64,000 nt of DNA from Actinomycetes bacterium (GTDB taxonomy: Bacteria > Actinomycetota > Acidimicrobiia > Acidimicrobiales > RAAP-2): the NCBI GenBank assembly GCA_021848365.1, contig JAJZUS010000001.1, positions 647,417 through 711,416 on the forward strand. The letters run 5' to 3'. The translations under genes were made by a program, and so were the position numbers. Positions 29,693 to 37,770 of this stretch are shown piece after piece. Under the pieces are notes generated by a model. It was not told the origin of the DNA. It was given only the letters and a program-made list of their open reading frames with translations, and searched no databases. Position 1 is the first letter of the stretch; every line of letters starts with the position of its first letter.

Positions 29693-30588
29693 ACGCCTTC
29701 CTCACGTCCCGCCCCGTCTCGGACGTCCTCACCGGCGTCACGAACGGCGTCATCTACGCCCTCGTGGCCCTCAGCCTCGTCCTCATCTGGCGCTCCGCTC
29801 GCCTCCTCAACTTCGCCCAGGGCGCGATGGCGATGATCGCCACCTACGTCGGGTTCGTGGCGATCGCGCCCCACGCGAACTACTGGGTGGCGATGGTCGT
29901 CTCGGTCGTCGCGGGCTGCCTCATCGGGGCGCTCACGGAGCGCGGCCTGGTGCGCTGGCTCTACGGCAAGCCCGAGCTCAACCCTGTCGTGGCGATGGTG
30001 GGGTTCCTGCTCGTGCTGGAGTCCGTCGCCGCGGCGATCTGGTCGACCTCCTCCCGCGGGCTGCCCTCGTCCTTCTCGCCGATCGACTGGCAGCTCGGTG
30101 GGCGACCCCTCGCCCTGTCGCCGTTCGCCGCCTACGAGATCGTGACGGCGCTCGTCGTCATGGGCTTCATCGCCGGGATCTTCCGCTTCACCAAGCTCGG
30201 GCTGCGCCTGCGGGCGGCCGCCCTCGCCCCCGAGGTGTCGCGACTGCTCGGGGTGAGGGTGAACCGCATGCTCACCATCGGCTGGATCCTCTCCTCGGGC
30301 GTGGGGGCGGTCACCGCGGTGCTCGTCGCGTCCAACTACTTCACGGGGCTGACCCCGACGGCGATGGACGGCGTCTTCGCCTTCGGCTTCATCGCGGCCG
30401 CCATCGGCGGCCTCGACAGCCCGGGGGGCGCCCTCGCCTCGGGCGTGACGCTCGGGATCGTGCTGCAGTTCGTGAGCGACTACGTCAACGCGAACGACGT
30501 GATCCTCGTGGCCCTCGGGCTGCTCATCGTCTCGTTGATGGTGCGCCCCAACGGGGTCTTCACCCGTGACGCCCAGAGGAGGGTGTGA
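29689..30588 (+). CDS. livH: Branched-chain amino-acid-type ABC transporter permease LivH
   Basis: The 299-residue permease has about eight membrane segments. LTGVTNGVIYALVALSLVLIWRSARLLNFAQGAMAMIATY is the standard LivH opening. The later GVRVNRMLTIGWILSSGVGAVTAVL and FAFGFIAAAIGGLDSPGGALASG match the EAA-like coupling region of this family. The GTG at 29689 overlaps the livF stop. It forms the membrane channel with LivM. Confidence 0.93.
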   Translation: MNAFLTSRPVSDVLTGVTNGVIYALVALSLVLIWRSARLLNFAQGAMAMIATYVGFVAIAPHANYWVAMVVSVVAGCLIGALTERGLVRWLYGKPELNPVVAMVGFLLVLESVAAAIWSTSSRGLPSSFSPIDWQLGGRPLALSPFAAYEIVTALVVMGFIAGIFRFTKLGLRLRAAALAPEVSRLLGVRVNRMLTIGWILSSGVGAVTAVLVASNYFTGLTPTAMDGVFAFGFIAAAIGGLDSPGGALASGVTLGIVLQFVSDYVNANDVILVALGLLIVSLMVRPNGVFTRDAQRRV

Positions 30589-31778
30589 TGCGGGCCCGCC
30601 TCGCCGTCGCCGGCGCCCTCGTCGTCGGGGTCGTCGCCACGGCCCTCCTCGCGCGCGCCCGCGTCGCGATCGTGCTCGTCGTCTGCGAGGCCCTCTTCGC
30701 CGCGCTGGCCGCTCTCTGGGTCTCGCCGAGCTGGCGGGCCGCCCACCCCGTCGGCACCCGGCTGGCCCAGACGGTGATGACGGTCGACGCGCTGGGCGTC
30801 GCCAGCGCCTTCGTCTCCACGTCGGTCAACGGCAACCTGGAGGCCGGGGTCTCGATGACCATCGTCCTGCTGGGCCTCTCCTTCCTGACCGGCTCCTCGG
30901 GTCAGATCTCGCTCGGCCACGGCGCCTTCATGGGGGTGGGGGCCTTCGCCGCGGCGATCTGGGCCAACCACCACGCCCACAGCCCCGTCGTGATCGCCCT
31001 GCTGGCGGCCGTCGTCGCCGGCGCGGCCGTCGGCTTCCTCCTCGGGCTCCCGGCGACGCGTCTACGCGGCCCCTACCTCGCCGGGATGACCCTGGCCTTC
31101 GCCGTCGCCTTCGGATCGATCCTCAACGCCTTCAGCTCCTGGACCGGTGGCGACTCCGGCCTCCAGCTGCCGACCGCGGTGAGCGCGCCGCGCTGGCTGG
31201 TCGACCTCCTGCCCCCGAGCGACTCGCCGCTCGCCGCGGCGACGGTCTGGCTCTCCCAGATCTCGCTCGTGGTGGCCGGCGTGGCCCTCTTCGCGATGTC
31301 GAACCTCTTCGCCAGCCGGGTGGGGCGATCCATGCGGCTCGTGCGCGACCACGACGTCGCCGCCGAGCTGGCCGGCGTCTCCCTGCCCCGGGCCCGCGTG
31401 GTCGCCTTCGTGATCTCGGCCGCCTACGCGGCCCTCGGCGGCGCCCTCAGCACGCTCGTGAACAACTCGGTGTCGCCCGCGACCTACGGCTTCGCCCTCT
31501 CGATCACGATCCTCGCGCTGATGGTCATCGGCGGGATCGGGACGATTCCGGGCGCGATGATCGGGGGGCTCATCTTCGCCTACTCGACCTCGTCCATCTC
31601 GTGGATCACGGCGCGCCTCGGCCTCAACCCGCAGGGCAACCTCGCCAGCCAGTTGAACGGGATCATCTTCGGGGTGCTCCTCGTCGGGGCCATCGTCGCC
31701 GCCCCGATGGGCATCGCCGGTGCGGGTCGCCAGGTCGCGCGGCGCTGGCGAGAGCGGCATCACTTGCGGGCGGACTGA
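30588..31778 (+). CDS. livM: Branched-chain amino-acid-type ABC transporter permease LivM
   Basis: The 396-residue permease has an extra N-terminal hydrophobic region, then the LivM hallmark LTGSSGQISLGHGAFMGVGAFAAAI and the C-terminal ILALMVIGGIGTIPGAMIGGLIF. ATG 30588 shares its first base with the livH stop (TGATG), and GAGGAGGG lies just upstream. An in-frame GTG at 30585 is too close to that site. The operon continues 58 bases later with the binding-protein gene. Confidence 0.92.
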   Translation: MRARLAVAGALVVGVVATALLARARVAIVLVVCEALFAALAALWVSPSWRAAHPVGTRLAQTVMTVDALGVASAFVSTSVNGNLEAGVSMTIVLLGLSFLTGSSGQISLGHGAFMGVGAFAAAIWANHHAHSPVVIALLAAVVAGAAVGFLLGLPATRLRGPYLAGMTLAFAVAFGSILNAFSSWTGGDSGLQLPTAVSAPRWLVDLLPPSDSPLAAATVWLSQISLVVAGVALFAMSNLFASRVGRSMRLVRDHDVAAELAGVSLPRARVVAFVISAAYAALGGALSTLVNNSVSPATYGFALSITILALMVIGGIGTIPGAMIGGLIFAYSTSSISWITARLGLNPQGNLASQLNGIIFGVLLVGAIVAAPMGIAGAGRQVARRWRERHHLRAD

Positions 31779-31836
31779 GGCCGACCTACGCTCGCGCCGG
31801 GGCCTACTTCGTAGTAACCACCAAAGGGGGAGACAC

Positions 31837-33171
31837 ATGCAAGGAACGGTTCGCCGTCGTGCCGCGGCGCTCGCGTCGGCGGGGGCGCTGCTCATGGGGG
31901 TCGTCGTGACGGCGGCGCCGAGCGGGGCCGCGTCGGCCACGCCGGGCGTCACCGCGACGCAGGTGACCATCGGGGCGACGGTGCCGCTCACCGGCATCGC
32001 CTCACAGGGCTACAGCGAGGTCGCGAAGGCCGCCAACGCCGTCTTCAAGTGGGTGAACTCCCACGGGGGCATCAACGGGCGCAAGATCAACTTCATCCTG
32101 AAGGACGACTGCTACGGCACGCCGGGCTTCGGGTGCACGGGCAATCCCAACACGGTCCAGCTCACGAAGGAGCTCATCAGCACGCCGGTCTTCGCGACGG
32201 TCGGCTCCCTCGGGACCCCGACGCAGGACTCGGTGCGCTCGCTGCTCAATAGCGCCCACGTGCCCCAGCTCTTCGTGAACTCGGGCTCGAAGGACTGGAA
32301 CAACGCGCGCGTCTACCCGACGCTCTACGGCTGGCAGCCGAGCTACACGGTCGAGAGCAAGATCCTCGGCTGGTACATCAACCGTCACCTGGCGAACTAG
32401 CGGCTCTGCTTCCTCGGCCAGAACGACGACTTCGGCGCCAACGGTCTGCTCGGGTTGAAGGACATGCGCATCAATCCCGTCGACACGATCATGTACGACC
32501 CGGCGGGGCTGGTGACCGGTGGGGCCGGCTACTTCGCGCCCTTCATCAAGAAGTTCCTGAGTGACAGCTGCCAGATCGTCTACCTCGACACGATCCCCGG
32601 GGCGACCGACGCGGCGCTCGCGTCGGCGCTCCAGCTCGGCTACCACCCGCAGTGGATCATCTCGAGCGTCGGCTCGGACCCGGTGACCGTCGCCGCCCCG
32701 TTCGCGAAGGCTCCCTTCCCGGACCCCGAGATCGGCGCGCTGACCTTCACCTACCTGCCGACGTCGACCGCGACGAACCCGTGGAACGCCTGGATGCGCA
32801 AGGTCCTCCTCGCCGACAAGGCGGACTTCCCGTCCTTCACGGCGGCGACGCCGATTGACGGCAACATGGCCTACGGCGTGGGCTGGGGCGTCGCCTTCGC
32901 GGGCTACCTCAAGGCCGCCGGTCGCAACTTCACCCGAGCGAGCTTCCTCAAGGTCATGAACACGACGACGCTCATGACCCCGGCGTTGCAGCCGCTGCGC
33001 TACAGCCAGACGAATCACCAGGGGCTCACGGCCGGCTACATCGTGAAGGTGGCGAGTGCCTCGACCGCGACCGTGGTCGACCCGACCGTGTACACCACGA
33101 GCCCGACGGCGGCCACCACGCTCACGAAGGTGACGAAGCTGTCGATGACCGTTCCGGCCTGGCTGCACTAG
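31837..33171 (+). pseudogene. Branched-chain amino-acid-type ABC substrate-binding protein split by an in-frame TAG
   Basis: The frame from ATG 31837 (GGGGGAGA upstream) encodes a signal peptide (RRRAAALASAGALLMGVVVTAAPSGAA) and the Peripla_BP_6/LivJ opening ATQVTIGATVPLTGIASQGYSEVAKAANAVFKWVN. It reaches TAG at 32398-32400, codon 188. The same frame continues without another stop to TAG at 33171: CFLGQNDDFGANGLLGLKD, then the second lobe to TVPAWLH. The intact protein would be about 444 residues. A single nonsense change, a sequencing error or UAG read-through (next base C) are all possible. The paired permease and ATPase genes are intact. Confidence 0.85.
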
Positions 33172-33204
33172 GGCCTCATCCCCGACGCGACGACGTCCAC
33201 CCCG

Positions 33205-33210
33205 TAACGT
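33205..33210 (+). promoter_or_regulatory. Leaderless -10 element of the ABC-2 exporter operon
   Basis: TAACGT, six bases (GACGGG), then GTG 33217. No ribosome site is present. Confidence 0.6.
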
Positions 33211-33216
33211 GACGGG

Positions 33217-34056
33217 GTGGACGTCGTCGCGGTCCGGGGGCTGGTTCGCCGCTACGGCGAACTGGTCGCCGTCGACGGCCTCGACCTGAACGTCGGGGCC
33301 GGCGAGTGCGTGGCGATGTTGGGGCCCAACGGGGCCGGCAAGTCGACCACCGTCGAGATCCTCGAGGGGTACCGCCGACGTGACGCCGGCGAGGTCCGCG
33401 TCCTCGGCGTCGACCCGGCCCGCGGGGACCGGGCCTGGCGGGCCCGACTGGGGATCGTGCTGCAGAGCGTCAACGACCTCGCCGCGGTGCACGTCGGGGA
33501 GGCCCTCGCCCACTTCGCCTCCTTCTACCCGGCCCCCCGTCCGGTGGAGGAGGTCGTCGCCCTCGTCGGGCTCGAGGCCAAGGTCGGCGCGCGCATCGGA
33601 TCTCTCTCGGGGGGCCAGCGCCGTCGGCTCGACGTCGCGCTCGGCGTCATCGGGCGGCCCGAGCTCCTCTTCCTCGACGAGCCCACGACCGGCTTCGACC
33701 CCGAGGCCCGCCGGGCCTTCTGGGACCTGATCGCGACCCTGCGCGCGGAGGGGACGACCATCCTGCTCACCACGCACTACCTGGAGGAGGCTGACGCGCT
33801 GGCCGACCGGGTCGTCGTGGTGGCGCGGGGCCGCAAGGTCGCCGACACGACGCCCGACGAGCTGAAGGGTCGCGACCGCGACGTCGTCGTGGTGCGCTGG
33901 TGGGATGGGGAGCTGCGCGAGGAGCGCACGGCGAGCCCGACCGCGACGGTCGCCCGGCTGGCCGAGCACTTCGGCGGGGAGGTGCCCGGGCTCGAGGTGG
34001 TGCGCCCGACGCTCGAGGAGGCCTACCTCGCCCTGGTCGAGGGGACCGCGACGTGA
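33217..34056 (+). CDS. ABC-2 exporter ATP-binding protein (DrrA-like)
   Basis: The 279-residue ATPase has Walker A GPNGAGKSTTVEILEGY, the Q-loop IVLQSVND, signature LSGGQRRRLDVALGVIG, Walker B LLFLDEPTTGFDPEARRAFW and the H-loop in TTHYLEEADAL. A C-terminal regulatory segment follows, ending LEEAYLALVEG. This arrangement is typical of multidrug or lipid ABC-2 exporters. The substrate is unknown. The GTG at 33217 is fixed by the leaderless -10. The stop overlaps the permease gene (GTGA). Confidence 0.9.
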   Translation: MDVVAVRGLVRRYGELVAVDGLDLNVGAGECVAMLGPNGAGKSTTVEILEGYRRRDAGEVRVLGVDPARGDRAWRARLGIVLQSVNDLAAVHVGEALAHFASFYPAPRPVEEVVALVGLEAKVGARIGSLSGGQRRRLDVALGVIGRPELLFLDEPTTGFDPEARRAFWDLIATLRAEGTTILLTTHYLEEADALADRVVVVARGRKVADTTPDELKGRDRDVVVVRWWDGELREERTASPTATVARLAEHFGGEVPGLEVVRPTLEEAYLALVEGTAT

Positions 34057-34844
34057 GCCTCCTGCGCCTCTACCTGGGACGTTCCTGGTTCGAGGTGAAG
34101 GTCATGATGCGCGACCGCTCGGCCGTCGTCTTCTCGATGCTCCTGCCGGTCTTCCTCCTCGTCATCTTCGGCTCGGTCTTCGGGCACCAGACGATCGCCC
34201 ACACCGGGGTGCGCATCTCCCAGTACCTGGTGGCCGGGCTGCTCGCCTCGGGCCTCCTCTACAGCTCCTTCCAGCTGCTCGCGATCGCCATCCCCGAAGA
34301 GCGCGCCACCGGCGCGCTGAAGCGACTGCGCGGCGCCCCCCTGCCGCGCAGCGCCTACTTCGTCGGCAAGTTCGCGACCTCGGTCGTCGTCTACGCCGCC
34401 CAGTCGGCCCTGCTCCTCTCGATCGGTCACTACACCTTCGACATCACCCTGCCGACGCGCGCCGGGTGGTTCACGTTCGCGTGGGTCAGCGTGCTCGGGC
34501 TCGTCGCGAGCTCGCTGCTGGGGATCGCCCTCTCGGCGGCCGCCCGGGACGGCAAGTCGGCCTCGGCGATCGCCGCCCCGATGGTGATCTTCTTCCAGTT
34601 CACCTCGGGCGTCTACTTCGTCTACACGAGCCTGCCCCAGTGGATGCAGCGCCTGGCGGCCTTCTTCCCGCTCAAGTGGATGGCCCAGGCGATGCGCTCG
34701 GTCTTCCTGCCGGCCGCCTTCGGGCACTTCGAGGCGGCCGGGTCCTTCGAGCTCTCCCGCGCGGCTCTGGTCCTCGTGGTCTGGATCGCCATCGGGGTCG
34801 TCCTCGCCCGGTTCGCCTTCCGCTGGACCGACGAGGGGGAGTGA
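34053..34844 (+). CDS. ABC-2 type transporter permease
   Basis: The 263-residue membrane protein has six predicted segments in ABC-2 layout: a cytoplasmic amphipathic start (LYLGRSWFEVKVMMRDRSAV), a first helix FSMLLPVFLLVIFGSVFG, EERATGALKRLRGAPLPRSAYFVGKF as the coupling helix, and a final VLVVWIAIGVVLARFAFRW helix. It forms the pore with the ATPase encoded just upstream. The GTG at 34053 overlaps that gene's stop. Confidence 0.9.
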   Translation: MSLLRLYLGRSWFEVKVMMRDRSAVVFSMLLPVFLLVIFGSVFGHQTIAHTGVRISQYLVAGLLASGLLYSSFQLLAIAIPEERATGALKRLRGAPLPRSAYFVGKFATSVVVYAAQSALLLSIGHYTFDITLPTRAGWFTFAWVSVLGLVASSLLGIALSAAARDGKSASAIAAPMVIFFQFTSGVYFVYTSLPQWMQRLAAFFPLKWMAQAMRSVFLPAAFGHFEAAGSFELSRAALVLVVWIAIGVVLARFAFRWTDEGE

Positions 34845-35267
34845 GGGGATCGGACCCGACTGTGCAAAAGGTGGGGGTATCGGACCCTCACCCGGTGCCT
34901 ATCCGCCCCCGGAGGGTGGAAATTCCCTCGGGGACTGGGCAAAAGCCGGGGATTTCCCCGACGCGCTCACGTGGCGCTTGCGCGTCGCTCACCTCCGCGC
35001 CATAGTCATCCTCGTAGTTCACGCAGTACCGGTCGACGATCGGTGGAACCGCGAGGGGACACCGACGGAGCGGCGAGGGACCCCGCAAGGGGGACGGAGT
35101 CGCTCACCGGGTGGCGGGGTTCGGCCCGCCTCTCGGACGACGAAGGGCGTGGAGTACCCGCCGTCAGTCGGTGGCCTGTCCGACACGGGCCGCCGGGTGA
35201 TGCGCCTTCGGGGACCCCGAGGGGCTGGCGAGCTTCGGCTCCCTGGTCACTCGGGGTCCTCGCCTTT
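34845..35267. other. 423-base non-coding stretch with hairpins and short direct repeats
   Basis: There is no convincing gene. Features seen are ATCGGACCC repeated at 34849-34857 and 34879-34887, GACTGNGCAAAAG repeated at 34858-34870 and 34933-34945, an 8-bp hairpin at 34870-34892 and a second hairpin CGGGG-ATTT-CCCCG at 34947-34960. A minus-strand frame of 66 codons at 34888-35088 has no ribosome site or recognised domain. Bases 34965-35267 are GC-rich and contain nothing I can name. Confidence 0.6.
34870..34892. terminator. Hairpin downstream of the ABC-2 permease, possible terminator
   Basis: GGTGGGGG pairs with CCCTCACC (one G-U) around a 7-base loop, 25 bases after the permease stop. No T-run follows, so intrinsic termination is uncertain. 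Confidence 0.35.
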
Positions 35268-35975
35268 CTACGGCGAGAAGAGACGCCGCTGCTCCACGGG
35301 CTCGATGAGCTCGGGGCCGTCGTGGCGCACGTCGCCCACCGCGGCGCTGACGGGGTGGTGGACGAGGGTCCCCCGCGGCGCGGGGACGAGCAGCAGCGCC
35401 CGCTCGTCGGGGCCGTAGTCGGCGGGGTCGAGCCACTGGGTCACGTCCTCGGGGTCGAGCACGACCGGCATGCGGTCGTGGATCCCCTCGAGGTCCGCAC
35501 TCGGGGTCGTGGTGATGACGGTGCAGGTCGCGAGGACCGGGGCCGCGTCGTCGGCGGGGTCGCGCCAGTGCTCGTAGAGGCCGGCGAGGACGAGGGGATC
35601 GCCGTCGGCGCGGGAGAAGTAGTGGGGGGCCCGTCCGGCCCCGGGGCGGTGGTCCCACTCGTAGAAGCCGTCGACCGGGATGGCGCAGGGCCGTCGGGCG
35701 AAGGCGCTGCGGAAGCTGGGCTTGGTCGCGACGGTCTCGCCGCGGGCGTTGAAGAGGCGCGGTCCGACGCTCGCCTCGCGGGCCCAGCCGGGGACGAGGC
35801 CCCAGCGGTAGCGGTCGAGGACCCGCGGGGCGGAGCCGGTCACGGCGAAGAGGCTCCGCTGGGGACCCACGTTCCAGTGGGGCGGGCTCGTCGGGTCGAC
35901 GCCGGCCCCGAGCTGGGCCTCGAGGAATCGGGCCAGCCGGCTCGGCGGGCTATAGAGGGCGACGCGGCCGCACAC
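35268..35975 (-). CDS. SRAP domain protein (SOS response-associated, YedK/HMCES family)
   Basis: The 235-residue protein starts MCGRVALY, so methionine removal exposes the catalytic Cys2 that forms a thiazolidine crosslink with abasic sites in single-stranded DNA. The other conserved residues are present: Asn in RLFNARGETV, Glu in VDGFYEWDH and His in EGIHDRMPVVL. It shields abasic sites during replication. The GTG at 35975 has AGGGAGG 4 bases upstream. It diverges from the imuA-imuB-dnaE2 operon and shares an upstream region holding a LexA-type palindrome, so joint damage induction is likely. Confidence 0.93.
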   Translation of the reverse strand: MCGRVALYSPPSRLARFLEAQLGAGVDPTSPPHWNVGPQRSLFAVTGSAPRVLDRYRWGLVPGWAREASVGPRLFNARGETVATKPSFRSAFARRPCAIPVDGFYEWDHRPGAGRAPHYFSRADGDPLVLAGLYEHWRDPADDAAPVLATCTVITTTPSADLEGIHDRMPVVLDPEDVTQWLDPADYGPDERALLLVPAPRGTLVHHPVSAAVGDVRHDGPELIEPVEQRRLFSP

Positions 35976-36030
35976 GGGACCTCCCTTCCCCCGTGACGTT
36001 ACGGCTCTGGCGGACGTGACGGCGACTCGC

Positions 36031-36036
36031 TATGGT
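36031..36036 (+). promoter_or_regulatory. -10 element of the imuA-imuB-dnaE2 operon
   Basis: TATGGT ends 2 bases before the LexA-type palindrome, so bound repressor would cover the transcription start. The ATG overlapping the hexamer (36032) cannot be in the mRNA; ATG 36047 can. Confidence 0.5.
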
Positions 36037-36038
36037 AA

Positions 36039-36054
36039 GCGAACATATGTTCGC
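36039..36054. promoter_or_regulatory. LexA binding site (SOS box)
   Basis: GCGAACATATGTTCGC is a perfect 16-bp palindrome containing the CGAAC-N4-GTTCG core of actinobacterial and Bacillus-type LexA boxes. It lies over the start of the mutasome operon and 64 bases from the divergent SRAP gene, both expected SOS targets. Confidence 0.9.
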
Positions 36055-36700
36055 CTCTTCTCCTCGCCCCCGTCTCCCCGAGGCGCTGGTCGCGGCCGTT
36101 CGACCCGTCGCCCTGGCCCAGACTCGTACGTTCCCCCTGGTCGAACCGTGGAACGACCTGATCCCCGGTGGATCGCTGCGTCGTGGGGGGACCGTCGCGG
36201 TCGTCGCGCCACCCGGGTCCGGGGGGCTCAGCCTCTCCCTCGGGCTGCTCAGCGCCGCGAGCGCCGAGTCCCACTGGGCCGCCGTCGTGGGGGTCGACGA
36301 CCCGGGCGTCGTGGCCATCGCCGACCTCGGGCTCGACCTACGTCGGACCCTCTTCGTGCCCCGCCCCGGGGGAGCCTGGGCCGAGGCGACGGCCGACCTC
36401 CTCGAGGGGGTCGACCTGGTCCTCGTCCGGCCGCCGACCCGGGTGTCGACCCGGTCCGCCCGCACGCTCGGGGACCGGGTCCGCGAGCGCGGCGCCGCGA
36501 TGATCGTGCTGGGCGCGCCCCGCGCGCCCTGGCCGTCGCCGACGGACCTCTCGCTCGAGGTCGTGGCGTCGCGCTGGCACGCGGGGTCCCGGCTCGAGGG
36601 GCGCACGCTGCGGGTGCGGATCACCGGACGGGGCGGCGTTCGCCCGGTCGAGCGGGAGGTCGCCCTGCCCGACCGGCGGGGACGGGCCGCGGCGTCGTGA
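36047..36700 (+). CDS. imuA: ImuA-type mutasome accessory protein (degenerate RecA-like)
   Basis: The 217-residue protein is recognised mainly by position before imuB and dnaE2 and by a RecA-like core: LVEPWNDLIPGGSLRRGGTVAVVAPPGSGGLSLSLGLLSA. The Walker A lysine is missing (PPGSGGLS), as expected for ImuA' proteins that do not act as recombinases. It works with ImuB to bring DnaE2 to lesions. ATG 36047 lies inside the LexA palindrome; ATG 36032 is in frame but overlaps the -10 box. The stop overlaps imuB (TGATG). Confidence 0.82.
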   Translation: MFASSPRPRLPEALVAAVRPVALAQTRTFPLVEPWNDLIPGGSLRRGGTVAVVAPPGSGGLSLSLGLLSAASAESHWAAVVGVDDPGVVAIADLGLDLRRTLFVPRPGGAWAEATADLLEGVDLVLVRPPTRVSTRSARTLGDRVRERGAAMIVLGAPRAPWPSPTDLSLEVVASRWHAGSRLEGRTLRVRITGRGGVRPVEREVALPDRRGRAAAS

Positions 36701-37770
36701 TGGAACGGCTCGTCGCGATCCTCGTGCCGGACCTGACGGTCGAGACGCCCGACGGGGCGGCGCTGCGACGCTCGCTGGAGCTGCTCGACGCGCTCGGCGC
36801 CCTGTGCCCCTTCACCGAGATCGTGCGCCTCGGCCTCTACGTCCTGCCGGCGCGCGCGCCGAGTCGGGTCTTCGGCGGGGAGTCCGCGGTCCTCGAGGCC
36901 CTGGCGACCACGGTGCGCGAGGTGGTCGGCGCCGAGGCCCGGATCGGGGTGGCCGACGGCCTCTTCGCCGCCGAGGCCGCGGCCCGCGCCGGGCGGGTCG
37001 TCGCCCCCGGCGGCAGCGACGACTTCCGTCGGGCACTGCCCCTCGCGGCCCTCGGTCGTCCGGACCTCACGGCCACCGCCCACCGGCTCGGGCTGCGCAC
37101 GGTCGGAGCCTTCGCCGACCTCGCGCCGGGTCGGGTCGCCGAGCGCTTCAGCCGCGCCGTCGGCGTCGCGCACCGCGTCGCCCGGGGCGAGCTCGGGGAG
37201 CTCCCGGGTCAGCGCGACGCCTCCCTCGCCCGACGGCTCGCTCGACTGCGCGAGGTCGATCGTCCCGACGAGCAGCGGGGCTTCTTCGGTCAGCGCGCGG
37301 CGGGCGAGGCGCGCGCCCGTGCGGCGGCGCTGGCGCTGCGTCGGCGGCTCGGACCCGAGGGAGTGGTGGTCGCCGCGGTGGTGGGGGGGAGGACTCCGGA
37401 GGACCGCGGATCCCTACGTCCCTGGGACGCGCCCCCGCCGCCCCGCGACCCCGGGGCCCCCTGGCCCGGGCAGCTGCGGCCCCCCACGCCGGTCACGGTG
37501 CTGGGGCGTCCCGCCCCGATCGAGCTGCGCGACGGCGAGGGGGGCTCCCTCGAGGTTCGCCGCGGCCTCCTGAGCGCCGCCCCGGCGACGATCGTCACGG
37601 GGGGGATCACGCGCCGCGTCGTCTGGCACGCCGGCCCCTGGCCGAGCGTCGAGCGCTGGTGGGTCGCGCCCCGACGCCGCGCCCACGTCCAGCTGGTGCT
37701 CGAGGGCGGGGAGGCCCTGCTCGTGCGGGTCGAGTCGGGTCGGTGGTGGCTGGTGGGGGTCTACGACTGA
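36700..37770 (+). CDS. imuB: ImuB, non-catalytic Y-family polymerase homologue
   Basis: The 356-residue protein opens MERLVAILVPDLTVETPD and shows the Y-family layout: the IVRLGLYVLPARAPSRVFGGESAVLEAL palm region, a helix-hairpin-helix-like segment LGLRTVGAFADLAPGRVAERF, and a C-terminal ImuB domain with WDAPPPPRDPGAPWPGQLRPPTPVTVLG. The acidic catalytic residues of DinB/Pol IV are not evident, as in other ImuB proteins, which act as clamp-binding adaptors. No obvious QxxLF-type clamp motif is visible. It overlaps both imuA and dnaE2 by one base. Confidence 0.87.
   Translation: MERLVAILVPDLTVETPDGAALRRSLELLDALGALCPFTEIVRLGLYVLPARAPSRVFGGESAVLEALATTVREVVGAEARIGVADGLFAAEAAARAGRVVAPGGSDDFRRALPLAALGRPDLTATAHRLGLRTVGAFADLAPGRVAERFSRAVGVAHRVARGELGELPGQRDASLARRLARLREVDRPDEQRGFFGQRAAGEARARAAALALRRRLGPEGVVVAAVVGGRTPEDRGSLRPWDAPPPPRDPGAPWPGQLRPPTPVTVLGRPAPIELRDGEGGSLEVRRGLLSAAPATIVTGGITRRVVWHAGPWPSVERWWVAPRRRAHVQLVLEGGEALLVRVESGRWWLVGVYD

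Noticed and set aside
34888..35088. 66-codon minus-strand frame with partly protein-like sequence (VDRYCVNYEDDYG)
   Set aside because: No ribosome site, no recognised domain, and it overlaps the hairpin/repeat region. It is kept only as part of the non-coding description.
36804..37769. Upstream in-frame extension of the dnaE2 frame giving a 1349-residue product
   Set aside because: The extra part lies in an alternative frame of imuB, is Arg/Pro-rich and has no homology. The PHP domain starts at ATG 37770.
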